Positions 22,280-33,558 of a stretch of 64,000 nucleotides of DNA are shown one piece after another. A program made the translations under genes and the position numbers. Below the pieces are notes generated by a model. That model saw only the letters and a program-made list of their open reading frames with translations, was not told where the DNA came from and searched no databases. The DNA lies in assembly GCF_902167145.1 (NCBI RefSeq), contig NC_050102.1:13578850-13642849 (forward strand). Reading direction: 5' to 3'. Numbering within the stretch: the first letter of the stretch is position 1; every line of letters starts with the position of its first letter. Source of the DNA: Zea mays. Taxonomy: Eukaryota > Streptophyta > Magnoliopsida > Poales > Poaceae.

Positions 22280-24745
22280 TTAGGCCTTGTTCTTAGGTAC
22301 CCAAACGGTCTTAGGTCCTTTCACATTAGAAACAAGCACCTTGGGTACCCAAACATAAATTTTTGAGCCCTTGTGTTTGGCCCCAACATATTTGGCAACT
22401 ACTTTGCCTGATTTGTTAGTTAAAACATATGAAGCATCAAAAGTCTTAAATGAAATAATAGGCTCATTTGATGCAATAGGAGTTTTCTTTTTAGGCAATT
22501 TAACATGAGTGGATTGCCTAGAACTAGATGCCTCACTCTTATACATAAAAGCATGATGAGAGCTAGAGTGAGACTTCCTAGAATGAATTCTCCTAATTTT
22601 GTGCTCGGGATAACCAGCAGGATATAAAATGTAACCCTCGTTATCCTGAGCCATGGGAGCCTTACCCTTAACAAAATTAGACAATCTTTTAGGGACATTA
22701 AGCTTGACATTGTCTCCCTGTTGGAAGCCAATGCCATCCTTAATCCCAGGGCGTCTCCCATGATTGAGCATGCTTCTAGCAAATTTAAATTTTTCATTTT
22801 CTAAGTCATGCTCATTGATTTTAGCACTAAGTTGAGCTATGTGATCATTTTGTTGTTTAATTAAAGCTAGGTGATCATGAATAGCATCAACATTAATGTC
22901 TCTACATCTAGTACAAATAGTAACATGATCAACACTAGATGTAGATGGTTTGCAAGCATTTAATTTATCAATCTTAGCATGTAAAATGGTATTCTCATTT
23001 CTAAGATTGGAAATAGAGACATTGCAAACATTTAAATCTTTAGCCTTAATAATTAAATTATCATTTTCAATTTTAAGGCTAGAGAGTGATGCATTCAACT
23101 TGTCAATCTTAGTAATCAAACTAGCATTATCATTTCTAAGACTAACAATTGAATCATCACAAACATCTAGCTTCTCAACCTTAGCAATTAATTTTGCATT
23201 TTCATTTCTAAGGTTTGAGATAATATCATGGCAAGTTCTTAGCTCACTAGTCAATTTTTCACACTTCTCTACTTCCTGAGCATAAGCATTTTTAACCTTA
23301 ACATGCTTCTTATTTTCCTTAATAAGGAAGTCCTCTTGGCTATCCAAGAGTTCATCCTTCTCATGAATAGCACCTATCAATTCATTTAATTTTTCTTTTT
23401 GTTGCATGTTTAGGTTGGCAAAAAGAGCAAGCAAACTATCTTCATCATCACTAGAGTTGTCCTCATCACTAGATGTTGCATATTTAGTGGAGGCTCTAGA
23501 TTTTAACTTCTTTTCGCCGTCCTTTGCCATGAGGCACTTGTGGCCGACGTTGGGGAAGAGGAGACCCTTGTTGACGGTGATGTTTGCGGCGTCCTCGTCG
23601 GAAGAGGAGTCGGTGGAGCTCTCATCGGAGTCCCACTCCCGACAAACATGGGCATCGCCGCCCTTCTTCTTGTAGTACTTCTTCTTCTCCTTCCTTCTTC
23701 CCTTCTTGTCGTCGCCCCTGTCACTATCACTTGATAATGGACATTTAGCAATGAAATGACCAGACTTACCACACTTGTAGCAAACATTCTTGGAATGGGG
23801 TTTGTAGTCTCTCCCCTTCCGTTGCTTGAGGATTTGATAGAAGCTCTTGATGATGAGTGCCATCTCCTTATTATCGAGCTTGGAGGCATCGATGGGAAGC
23901 CTACTCGACGTAGACTCTTCCTTCTTCTCCTCCGTTGCTTTGAAGGCAATGTGTTGCACCTCAGGTGTGGAGGTGGCGCCTCGCTCGATGATTTGTTTGG
24001 AGCCTTTGATCATCAACTCAAAGCTCACAAACTTTCCTATAACTTCCTCGGGAGACATTAGCTTATATCTAGGATCACCATGAATTAATTGAACTTGTGT
24101 AGGGTTAAGAAAAACGAGTGATCTTAGAATAACCTTAACCATTTCATGGTCATCCCATTTGGTGCTCCCGAGGTTGCGCACTTGGTTCACCAAGGTCTTG
24201 AGCCAGTTGTACATGGCTTGTGGCTCCTCTCCTTGGTTGAGCATAAATCGACTGAGCTCCCCCTCGATCGTTTCCTGCTTGGTGATCTTGGTCACCTCAT
24301 CTCCTTTGTGCGTGATCTTGAGCACGTCCCAAATTTCTTTGGCACTTTTCAACCCTTGCACCTTATTATACTCCTCTCGACTTAGAGAGGCGAGGAGTAT
24401 AGTAGTGGCTTGGGAGTTGAAGTGCCAGATTTGGGCTACCTCGTCCGAATCATAGCCTTCATCCCCCACAAATGGTTCCTGCGCTCCAAACTCAACAATG
24501 TCCCAAATGCTAGCGTGGAGTGAGGTTAGATGGTGCCTCATTTTATCACTCCACATACAATAATCTTCACCGTTAAAACCGGTGGTTTGCCTAGTGGGAC
24601 GGAAAGTAAAGGAGTGTGTTTGGAAATGCGAGGATAGGGTAAGAGGATCTTACTAAACTTCTTGCGCTGATAGCGCTTAGAAGTGACGGACGGCGTGTCG
24701 AAGCCGGAGGGGGAAGGCGACGAAGAATCGGTCTTATAGTAGACC
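22280..24745 (-). pseudogene. gag: SIRE A gag, main part
   Basis: From the Tat insertion at 24746 the frame runs VYYKTDSSSPSPSG, is broken by a frameshift near 24560-24600, and continues as a 758-codon frame (24556-22280). Seen: the gag core with MWSDKMRHHLTSLHASIWDI, a zinc knuckle CYKCGKSGHFIAKC, a Lys-rich and Ser/Asp-rich stretch, and a long C-terminal coiled coil made of repeated 'SLRNDNASLITKIDKLN'-like units. The end, VWVPKNKA, is the normal gag terminus seen again in SIRE B. Confidence 0.88.
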
Positions 24746-24750
24746 ACTTT

Positions 24751-26093
24751 TGTCGGCGTTTCGACCCCGCGGGGTCCCTAGACCGACGAGTAAATTGTCG
24801 CTGCGTGCCCCAGCCCAGATGGGTTGGCGCGAGACGGAACACAAAGAGGGGAAAACCGCGGCTTCGTGTTGTCCTGCGCCAGAGTGGATGCGCTTGTAGT
24901 AGGGGGTTACAAGTGTTCGCGAGGGAGAGAGAGAGAGTCCTGCGCGACCACCCTCCCCGTACGAGGGCCCTAGACCTTCCTTTTATAGATGTAAGGAGAG
25001 GGTCCAGGTGTACAATGGGGGTGTAGCAATATGCTAACGTGTCCGGCAGAGAGGAGCCAGAGCCCTATGTACATGCCAACGTGGCTGTCGGAGAGGTGCT
25101 AGAGCCCTGTGCATGCGATGTCGTGGTCGTCGGAGGAGCGTTTGAGCCCTATAGAAGCACAGTTGTCGGGGCTGTTGGGACCTTGCTGACGTCTCCTTGC
25201 TTCTGTAAGGGGCTAAGAGCCACCGTCATCATGGGCGCACGCGGGGAGCCATCATTACTTGTCATCGAGGCGAGCCTGGATGGGACACCGGTCTTGTTCC
25301 CTCGTAGCCTGAGCTAGCTAGGGGTAGGGCAATGATGTACCCCCTGCGGCGTGGTCGGTCTGAGCCCAAGGTCAGGCGAGGCGGAGACTCCTCCTGAGGC
25401 TGAGGCCGGGGTCAGGTAAGGATGCAATTCCGCCCGAGGTCGAGGTTGAGTCCGAGCCCTGGGGTCGGGCGAGGCGGAGACTGCCTTCCGAGGTCGAGGT
25501 TGAGGCCGAGCCCTGGGGTCGGGCGAGGTGGAGACCGCCTTCCGAGGTCGAGGTTGAGGCTGAGCCTTGGGGTCGGGCGAGGCGGAGCTTCCTGTGGCGC
25601 CTGAGGCTGGACTCGACTGTTGTTAGCTTCACCCTGGCGGGTGGCACAGCAGTCGGAGCAGGGCAGGCGGCGCTGTTTTCCTGTCAGGTTAGTCAGTGGA
25701 GGGGCGAAGTGACTGCGGTCACTTCGACCCTACCGACTGAGGAACGTGCGTCAGGATAAGGTGTCAGGCGATCCTTGCATTGAATGCTCCTGCGATACGG
25801 TCAGTTGGCGAGGCGATCTGGCCAAGGTTGCTTCACCGCGAAGCCTGCTCGAGCGGGGCCTCGGGCGAGTCGAGGGAGCGCCCGTTGCTTGAGGAGGCCC
25901 TCATGCGAGGTGTGAATCCACCTGGGTCTACTGTTCTTGCCCGAGGCTGGGCTCGGGCGAGGTGAGATCGTGTCCCTTGAGTGGACGGAGCCTTGACTTG
26001 AATTGCGCCCATCAGGCTCTGCAGCTTGTGCTGATGGTGATTACCAGCCGAGTCTAGGAGTGTTGGGGGTACCCCTAATTATGGTCCCTGACA
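24751..26093 (-). repeat. 3' LTR of the Tat element
   Basis: Near-identical to 36647-37994 with scattered, mostly transition differences. A minus-strand TATA box CTATAAAAGG lies at about 24980-24988. Contains four imperfect tandem copies of 'gaggtcgaggttgaggccgag' with 'ccctggggtcgggcgaggcggag' (about 25370-25600). Confidence 0.9.
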
Positions 26094-26824
26094 GTAGCCC
26101 CCGAGCCTCAAAGGGAGTGTTGGTACTCGCATGGAGGCTTTGTCGCACTTTTTTGCAAGGGGACCGGCCTTTCTCGGTTACATTTTGTTCCGGTGGGTGC
26201 GCGCGAGCGCACCCGCCGGGTGTAGCCCCCGAGGCCTTGGAGGAGTGGTTTGACTCCTATGAGGTCTTAATGCCTTTCGTGATGCCTCGGCCGGTCTGGT
26301 TGTTCCCACATGCGATCTGATCGTAGCCCGGGTGCATGGTCAGGTTCCAAGTTCTCGGGCTGGTTTGTTGACGCTGTCAACGGTTTGGCCGGAGCCGGGT
26401 TTGCGAGAGCAGCCCCCGAGCCTCTGCACAGAGCGAGAGGATGATCAAGGACTGACTCGGCTTTTATCATACGCCCCTTCATCGCCTTTCCGCAAGGAGG
26501 AGGGGGGAAAGCGCCATGTTGCCCTCGGAGGGCGCCGAACATGGTCTCTCCAGTGAGTTGCTAACGGGTGATCCGAGTGGACGCCCGTGCCCCGTTCGAT
26601 AAGGGTCGGCTAGTGGCCCAGATGCGCTCTCCAAAAGTACCTGCAGGTGATTTGTCGGACCCGGTCCCGTTCGATAGGGTCCGAGGGCTCGATGCCTCCC
26701 TCTGATGGGATTCCGTTACAGAATCGCTCCTGCTGGTCTCAGAAATGTCCTAGGGTACCTCGGGAGCGTAGCCCGAGCCTCGGCCATGTATCGGACGTAC
26801 CCAGAGTCATCCCTCGCTCTACGT

Positions 26825-27045
26825 GTTCTGGGGCGGCTGTCGAACCCTTCGAGGGGTCAGCCTTCGAACCCCTGATCAGTAGTGGGCGTGGAGCCCGAGT
26901 GGTCTGAGGCGGCTGTCGAACCCTTCCGAGGGGCCAGCCTTCGAACCTCTGATCAGTAATGAGCCTGAAGCCCGAGTGCTCTAGGGCGGCTGTCGAACCC
27001 TTCTGAGGGGTCAGCCTTCGAACCCCTGATCAGTAGGAGGGCTCG
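26825..27045. repeat. Three tandem ~78-bp repeats in the Tat element
   Basis: 'ggcggctgtcgaaccctt', 'gaggggtcagccttcgaacc' and 'cctgatcagta' recur at about 26832, 26909 and 26986 with few changes. Confidence 0.85.
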
Positions 27046-29079
27046 GGGCCCGCTTCCTTCACGGAGAAGGATCCCTTTCGAAATATCCCCTTTCCGGTCC
27101 CTGTAGCAAGAGAGAGAAAGGGGAAGAGGAAAAGGATACGAAATTAAACGATGTGGCGCACCTTTTTTGACGCGGTCATCATGGCGGAGGTGAAACGTCG
27201 CCCGCTTCTCCTGCCAAAGGTGTCGCCTGCCCTGCCGCGAAGTTAATGCGACGGGACGGGTGGTTCGCAGAGCGGTCGTTGTGTGAGCCGTTCGAGGGAC
27301 GGAACACGGGTGCGTCGTCTTCACGCCATGAGAGAGGGCTCTCCTGCTGCTCCAGGAGGGGACGTGAGCCTGCAGACGATTTGACTGCCGCTTCCGCTCG
27401 CCTGCTGCCGCCATTACTTTCGGCCCACTTTTGGCCATATCGACCATCGTGCCTTCTCCCGCGGCTGACTGGCCCGTGACCGATGCGCTCGGTTGGCACA
27501 GTTGGGCCATGCGCAGGGTTGCCTCGAGTCGCGGCACCGGCTCCACAGTCGAGATGGCGCGGCATTGGCGCAAGTGGCGGTGCAGTTTCTCGCATGTAGT
27601 AACCGACGCGCCGGTTACATGACGTGTGGGCCTGGGCCTCCATGCTGGATGCGTCGAAGTCGAAGGGGTGTGTCCCCGTGGTGCAGTTGCACGCCGCCTG
27701 CATGGCGGTCCGCCCTTTCGCCCGCTGGTTTCGGCGAAGATGGAGGTGTGCTTGTAACCGTGGGGCGGTTATGCGCTCCGCGCGTGGCGGTCTGGCTTTT
27801 CTTGTCCCCTTGCATGACGTGTGGGACCCAGCCCTCGTGTTGTAGGGGGAGGACCTTAGAGCACGTCGATGAAGACTTAGTCTGCGACGCCTGAGGACGC
27901 GAGTGAGGAGAGTCGCCTTTAAAAAGGGATCGACCCTCTGGGTGGTAGCCACGCCTTCGCACTCCCCTCATGCATTGCGCCCTTCCTCCTTCCGAGCCCC
28001 GGGATGGGGAGCACCCGCGTTGCTTTCGTCTTGCTGCCGTTGGAGGAGCGTGACTTCGCGGAGGTTGGCACCCTTCAACCTTCGCTCGGCTTCAAGGATT
28101 TTCATCAGGCAGCCCAGCTGCATTCCCTCACCAATGGTCACCCAGGACGGTGACCACCAGTTCGATGGTGGGGTGAAGCAAACCGGGCTGCGGCCTCTGC
28201 CCCGCCCTCAGCTTCAAGGATCTTCATCATCCTTGCTGGGGCAGGGGGCGAACTGAGCCGGAGCTCTACCTCCCATACGGGCCGGCGGGCCACCTCTTCC
28301 TTCAGCATTCAGGGGAGAGGGCGCTCACCGGCCTAGCGGAGGGGGCGGACTTCGATAGCACGGGGCCGATCGGTCGCAGGCGTCGTCAGCTCCAGCATGC
28401 CTAGCTCGCTGGCTCAGCTAGCTCTGGCGCAGCTTCCGGTGCCACCTCCCACCGCTGGGGCGGAGTGTGGCTATCTGCCCGCCGTACGGGCGGCTGTTGC
28501 GCCGTGTGCACTGGGGGACCGCCCAAGACGTCGCACGCCGCTAGGGCGGCGTCCGTGTTCTTGGGTTGTCCTGCCCTCGCTCCGGCACGACGCCTCCATG
28601 CGAAGGTCGGTGCTCGCCTGTCCGGGAGGACTTGAGTGGGGATCTGCCGGTGGGCAGGTGGCTGCCGTCGTCGGTGCTGAGGTGGTGGCAGCCGGAGAAG
28701 GTTTCTCCGCCGACGAGACCGCCAGCGCCACCCGCGGACCGACCTTCGGCTCTTTGGCTTTGATAGCTTGTCCTCGCCCCTCGAGTGAGGACGTGGGTGA
28801 GGGCCTTGTCACAGCAGCGTCTGCCCTGAGGTCATCACTGCTGCTGTTTAGCCGCCTGGAGTGGAGGTCGTTGTCGCTGCTGCAGTGGTCGGCGGCGAGC
28901 CACCTGGAGTTTGTCGTCCCGCAGGCCCTCCGATGTGGAGGTTGTTCATACCCGCGGGAGTGGAACCGGAGTTCTATTTGTAATGGCACATTGAGTGCCG
29001 GTGTGTGTTCATTGCGGCTGTCGAGGCCTGAACATCCGGGTATTTTAGTGTAATACCAGGATTCTTCTCAATTTTGAGC

Positions 29080-30136
29080 ACTTAGACTAGCCTGTCGGCT
29101 AGCTGAGCTGCCTAACCGAGTGTGAGTTGCCCTGTGCGGAAGGTGACGAGTGAGGTATCCGTATCCTGGAGGCGTAGGAGTCCCTTGGCTCGGTCGGCCT
29201 AGCCGCTTAAGGCTTCCCTTGTTCAGTTAAGGAACCCTTGGCTGCTCTGCGATGAGCTGGAGCCGGAGGCAGCGGTGTCAGCATAAACAGAGGCGGAGTC
29301 AGCTCGAGAAGAAGCTTCGTCGGCCTAGGAGCAGGTGACTTCCCAGGCCGAGGAGGCGTAGTAGCGGCAGCTGGAACCTGGCCAGGTCGTCCACTGGCGG
29401 GACCAACCCCGGAGTCGGGCTGCCGAGGCCATGAGTCGGGCTGATGTCCTCGGGGGACAGCTGGCTGAGGCTACGGAGCGGCTGGTCAAGCCGTCTGCTC
29501 GGGTCGGGTTCCTGGAGGAGGCCCTGGCGGCGATGGCCTAGGCGCGGTGCTGACATCTTCCTTCAGGGTAGAGATCCTCCGCCCGTGTCGCCGTCCGAGG
29601 CCGGGCCAGATTCCTCCGAAGGTGGGGACGACGCCAAGGGTGCTGCTGCTCCCTCTGTTGAGGTCTGAACCTGCAGGAACAGTTTGTCTGTAGTTTGCGT
29701 ATGTTTTTCGCGGCCACCGAGGCCCAAACATATCATTGTCGTGTTATAAAGTTGTGTTTCCTTTCCTCTTGTTTCGAGTATCAGGACTTGTTCGTCGGTA
29801 ACAGAATCGTTTATCTGAGTCGAGAGTTACTTTTCACGGAAGGTGATGAGTGAGGTATCCGTATCCCAGAGGCGTAGGAGTCCCTCGGCTCGGTTGGCCT
29901 CGCCTCTTACGTGTACTCTTACTCGTTCGCAGGATTCTGTTATCGATATAGTCGAGAAGGCATGAAAAATCGTTCTGCCAGAAAGGTTTTTGAGCGTTAA
30001 GACTTGTTCGGCCAGCAGAATCGCTTATCCGAGCGTGAGTTACTTATCGCAGAAGGTGATGAGTGAGGTATCCGTATCCCGGAGGCGTAGGAGTCCCTTG
30101 GCTCGATCGGCCTTGCCGCTTACGTGTACTCCATCG
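29080..30136. repeat. Three dispersed ~140-bp repeats in the Tat element
   Basis: A block containing 'gaaggtgatgagtgaggtat', 'ccgtatcc', 'gaggcgtaggagtccct', 'ggctcg' and 'cttacgtgtact' occurs at about 29100-29215, 29782-29920 and 29998-30136. The last two are spaced 216 bp apart. Confidence 0.85.
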
Positions 30137-30351
30137 TTTTCAGGATCCCACTATCGAAGCAATCGAAAAGCGCAAAAGACGTTTTGGCAGAGACTTTTTT
30201 CAAGGAAAATTTTTGACATAGAGGGGGTTCCCCCCTTCTAGCCCCCGAGGGAGGGTCGGGCTTTGCCGAGGCAAGGCTGACCCTTCCTTGAAGGTTAGAC
30301 TTTATTTGTGTATGTAAAGAGAACGAGGTATATGAACGACTTGAAAACATC

Positions 30352-33300
30352 TTAAGGGTAAAAGAGACGTAGCTGTCGGATGTTCCAAGCGTTGTTGTAG
30401 ACTTCGCCTTGACTGTTGGCTAGCTTGTATGTTTCGGGCTTCAAAATCTTGGCGATGATGAACGGCCCTTCCCAGGGAGGAGTGAGCTTGTGGCGCCCTC
30501 GGGCGTCTTGTCGTAGCCGAAGTACCAAGTCCCCCACTTGGAGGTCTCAGGACCGAACCCCTCGGGCGTGGTAGCGTCGCAGAGACTGCTGATACCGTGT
30601 CGAGTGTAGTAAGGCCATGTCCCGAGCCTCTTCCAGCTGGTCCAGTGAGTCTTCTCGGCTGGTCTGGTTGCTTTGGTCGTCGTACACCCTCATCCTTGGG
30701 GAACCGTATTCTAAGTCTGTGGGCAAGATAGCCTCGACCCCATAGACTAGAAAGAACGGCGAGAAGCCCGTGGCTCGGCTTGGCGTCGTCCTCAGACTCT
30801 AGACCACCGAGGGTAGTTCCTTCATCCATCGCTTGTCGAACTTGTTGAGGTCGTTGTAGATCCTCGGCTTTAGTCCTTGCAGGAGCATACCGTTGGCACG
30901 CTCTACCTGCCCATTCGTCATGGGGTGAGCTACGGCGGCCCAGTCCGCACGGATGTGGTGATCCTCGCAGAAGTCCAGGAACTTCCTGCCAGTGAACTGG
31001 GTGCCGTTGTCGGTGATGATGGAGTTCGGGACCCCAAAGCGATGGACGATGTTGGTGAAGAACACCACCGCCTACTCGGACCTGATGCTGTTTAGGGGTC
31101 GGACCTCGATCCACTTGGAGAATTTGTCGATAGCGACCAGCAGGTGCGTGAAGCCCCTGGGTGCCTTCTGCAAGGGACCAACGAGGTCCAGACCCCACAC
31201 AACAAACGGCCAGGTGATGGGTATTGTTTGCAGGGCCTAAGCGGGCAGGTGTGTCTGCCTTGCGTAGAATTGACACCCCTGGCAGGAGCGTACAATCCTA
31301 GTGGCGTCAGCCACCGCGGTTGGCCAGTAGAAACCTTGTCGGAAGGCATTTCCAACGAGGGCTCGAGGTCCTGCGTGGTGACCGCAAGCCCCTGAGTGTA
31401 TTTCTTGCAATAGCTCCTGACCTTCGGCGATGGATATGCATCGTTGGAGGATGCCTGAGGGGCTGCGGTGGTAGAGCTCCTTTTCGTCACCCAGCAAGAC
31501 GAACGACTTGGCGTGCCGTGCCAGTCGCCGAGCTTCGGCTCTATCGAGGGGTAGCTCTCCTCGGTGGAGATATTGCAGGTACAGGGTCTGCCAGTTTCGA
31601 TTAGGCGTGACCCCATTCCGCTCTTCCTCGACACGCAGTGCCTCACCCTCGGCGGCCGAGGCCTCCTTAGGCTCGGGCGTGTCGTCGGTCTTGACGGAGG
31701 GTTGATGTAGGTCTCGGGAGAAGACGTCCGGGGGAATTGTTGTCCACCCTGAGGCTATTTTAGCCAGCTCATCCGCAGTCTCGTTGTACCGTCGAGCGAT
31801 GTGGTTGAGCTCGAGCCTGTAGAACTTGTCTTCCAGGCGCCAAACCTCATCGCAGTAGGCCTCCATCTTCGGGTCGCGGCAGTGAGAGTTCTTCATGACT
31901 TGGTCGATGAAAAGCTGTGAGTCGCCACGAGCATCGAGGCGCCGAACCCCTAGCTCGATGGTGATGCGCAACCCGTTAACCAGAGCCTCGTACTCGACCA
32001 CATTGTTTGACGCTGGGAAATGGAGGCGTAGCACGTAGCGGAGGTGCTTTCCGAGGGGTGAGATGAAGAGCAGGCCCGCACCTGCTCCTATTTTCATCAG
32101 CGACCCATCGAAATACAAGGTCCAGAGTTCCGGCTGGATCGGAGCTGTCAGAAGCTGGGTGTCGACCCATTCAGCCACAAAGTCCGCCAAGACTTAGGAC
32201 TTGATGGCCTTCCGAGGAGCGAACGAGATTGTCTCGCCCATGATCTCCACCGCCCACTTTGCAATCCTACCCGAGGCCTCTCGGCCCTGGATGATCTCCC
32301 TCAGGGGGAAGGATGACACCACAGTCACCGGATGAGACTCGAAGTAGTGTCGCATCTTTCACCGCGTCAGAATTACCGCATACAGTAGCTTCTGAATTTG
32401 CGGGTAGCGGATTTTAATCTCGGATAGTACTTCATTGATGAAGTAGACCGGCCTCTAGACGAGTAGTGCATGCCCTTCCTCTCGTCTCTCGACCACGATC
32501 GCGGCGCTGACCACCTGAGTGGTTGCGGCTACGTAGATCAAGAGGGCTTCTCCCGCAGCGGGGGGCACCAAGATGGGTGCGCTTGTAAGGAGCGCCTTTA
32601 AGTTCCCGAGGGCTTCCTCGGCCTCGAGGGTCCAAGTGAAGCGCTCGGTCTTCCTTAAGAGGCGGTACAGGGGTAGGCCTCTTTCGCCGAGGCGCGAGAT
32701 GAAGCGGCTCAGAGCCGCAAGGCATCCCATGACCCTCTGTACTCCTTTCAAGTCTTTGATAGGCCCCATGTTGGTGACGGCCGCGATTTTCTCTGGGTTG
32801 GCCTCGATGCCCCGCTCGGAGACGATGAACCCCAGGAGCATGCCTCGGGGGACTCCGAAGACACACTTCTCGGGATTGAGTTTTACGCCTTTCGCTCTCA
32901 GACACTTGAATGTCGTTTCAAGGTCGGAGAGGAGGTCGGAGGCTTTCCTCGTCTTGACTAAGATGTCATCGACGTAAGCCTCGACCGTTCGACCGATGTG
33001 CTCTCCGAACACATGGTTCATGCACCTTTGGTATGTCACGCCTGCATTCCTCAAACCAAATGGCATAGTAATATAGCAGTACATGCCAAAGGGTGTGATG
33101 AAAGAGGTCGCGAGCTGGTCGGACTCTTTCATCCTGATTTGGTGATACCCTGAGTAGGCATCGAGGAATGACAGGGTTTCGCACCCAGTAGTGGAATCCA
33201 TGATTTGATCGATGCGAGGCAGAGGGTAGGGAACCTTCGGACATGCTTTGTTTAGACCAGTGTAGTCTACACACATCCTCCATTTCCCACCTTTCTTTTT

Positions 33301-33558
33301 CACAAGCACAGGGTTGGCTAACCATTCGGGATGGAATACCTCTTTGATGAACCCCGCAGCTGTCAGCTTGTGGATCTCCTCACCTATGGCTCTGCGCTTT
33401 TCTTCGTCGAATCGACGCAGAGGCTGCTTCACGGGTCGGGCTCCAGCTCGGATATCCAGCGAGTGCTCGGCGACATCCCTCGGTATGTCGGGCATGTCCG
33501 AGGGACTCCACGCAAAAACCTCGGCGTTCGCGCGGAGAAAGTCGACGAGCACTGCTTC
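30352..33558 (-). pseudogene. pol: Tat element pol (RT, two RNase H domains, integrase)
   Basis: Order on the minus strand. RT: KKKGGKWRMCVDYTGLNKAC and the catalytic AYVDDILVK. First RNase H: about 32460-32200. A second, archaeal-type RNase H: about 32190-31750, LYFDGSLMKIGAGAGLLFIS, typical of Tat. Integrase: zinc finger near 31350 (CQGCQFYARQ), then GLDLVGPL and ITDNGTQFTG. The frame stays essentially one reading frame but is cut by stops at 33559, 32455, 32359, 32194, 31237, 31072, 30799 and 30547. Nearly all are TAG or TGA at positions where family members carry Gln, Arg or Trp, that is, C-to-T changes on one strand or the other. It is non-functional. Confidence 0.9.

Larger units (their letters stand above)
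26094..30351. other. Tat element region between pol and 3' LTR, with antisense coding-like sequence
   Basis: No gag-pol homology. On the plus strand, opposite to gag-pol, about 28397-29053 is open for 218 codons. About 29240-29550 reads as an Ala/Glu/Gln-rich coiled coil (ALEEA, GGQLAEATERL-like) interrupted by TAA/TAG codons. Other Tat elements of grasses (for example Grande) carry an antisense gene here, so this may be its decayed equivalent; that is inference. Two repeat families lie inside (see separate entries). Confidence 0.5.

Noticed and set aside
27179..27952. 257-aa minus-strand frame in the Tat 3' region
   Set aside because: GC-rich, no gag-pol homology, overlaps frames on the other strand; no sign of coding.
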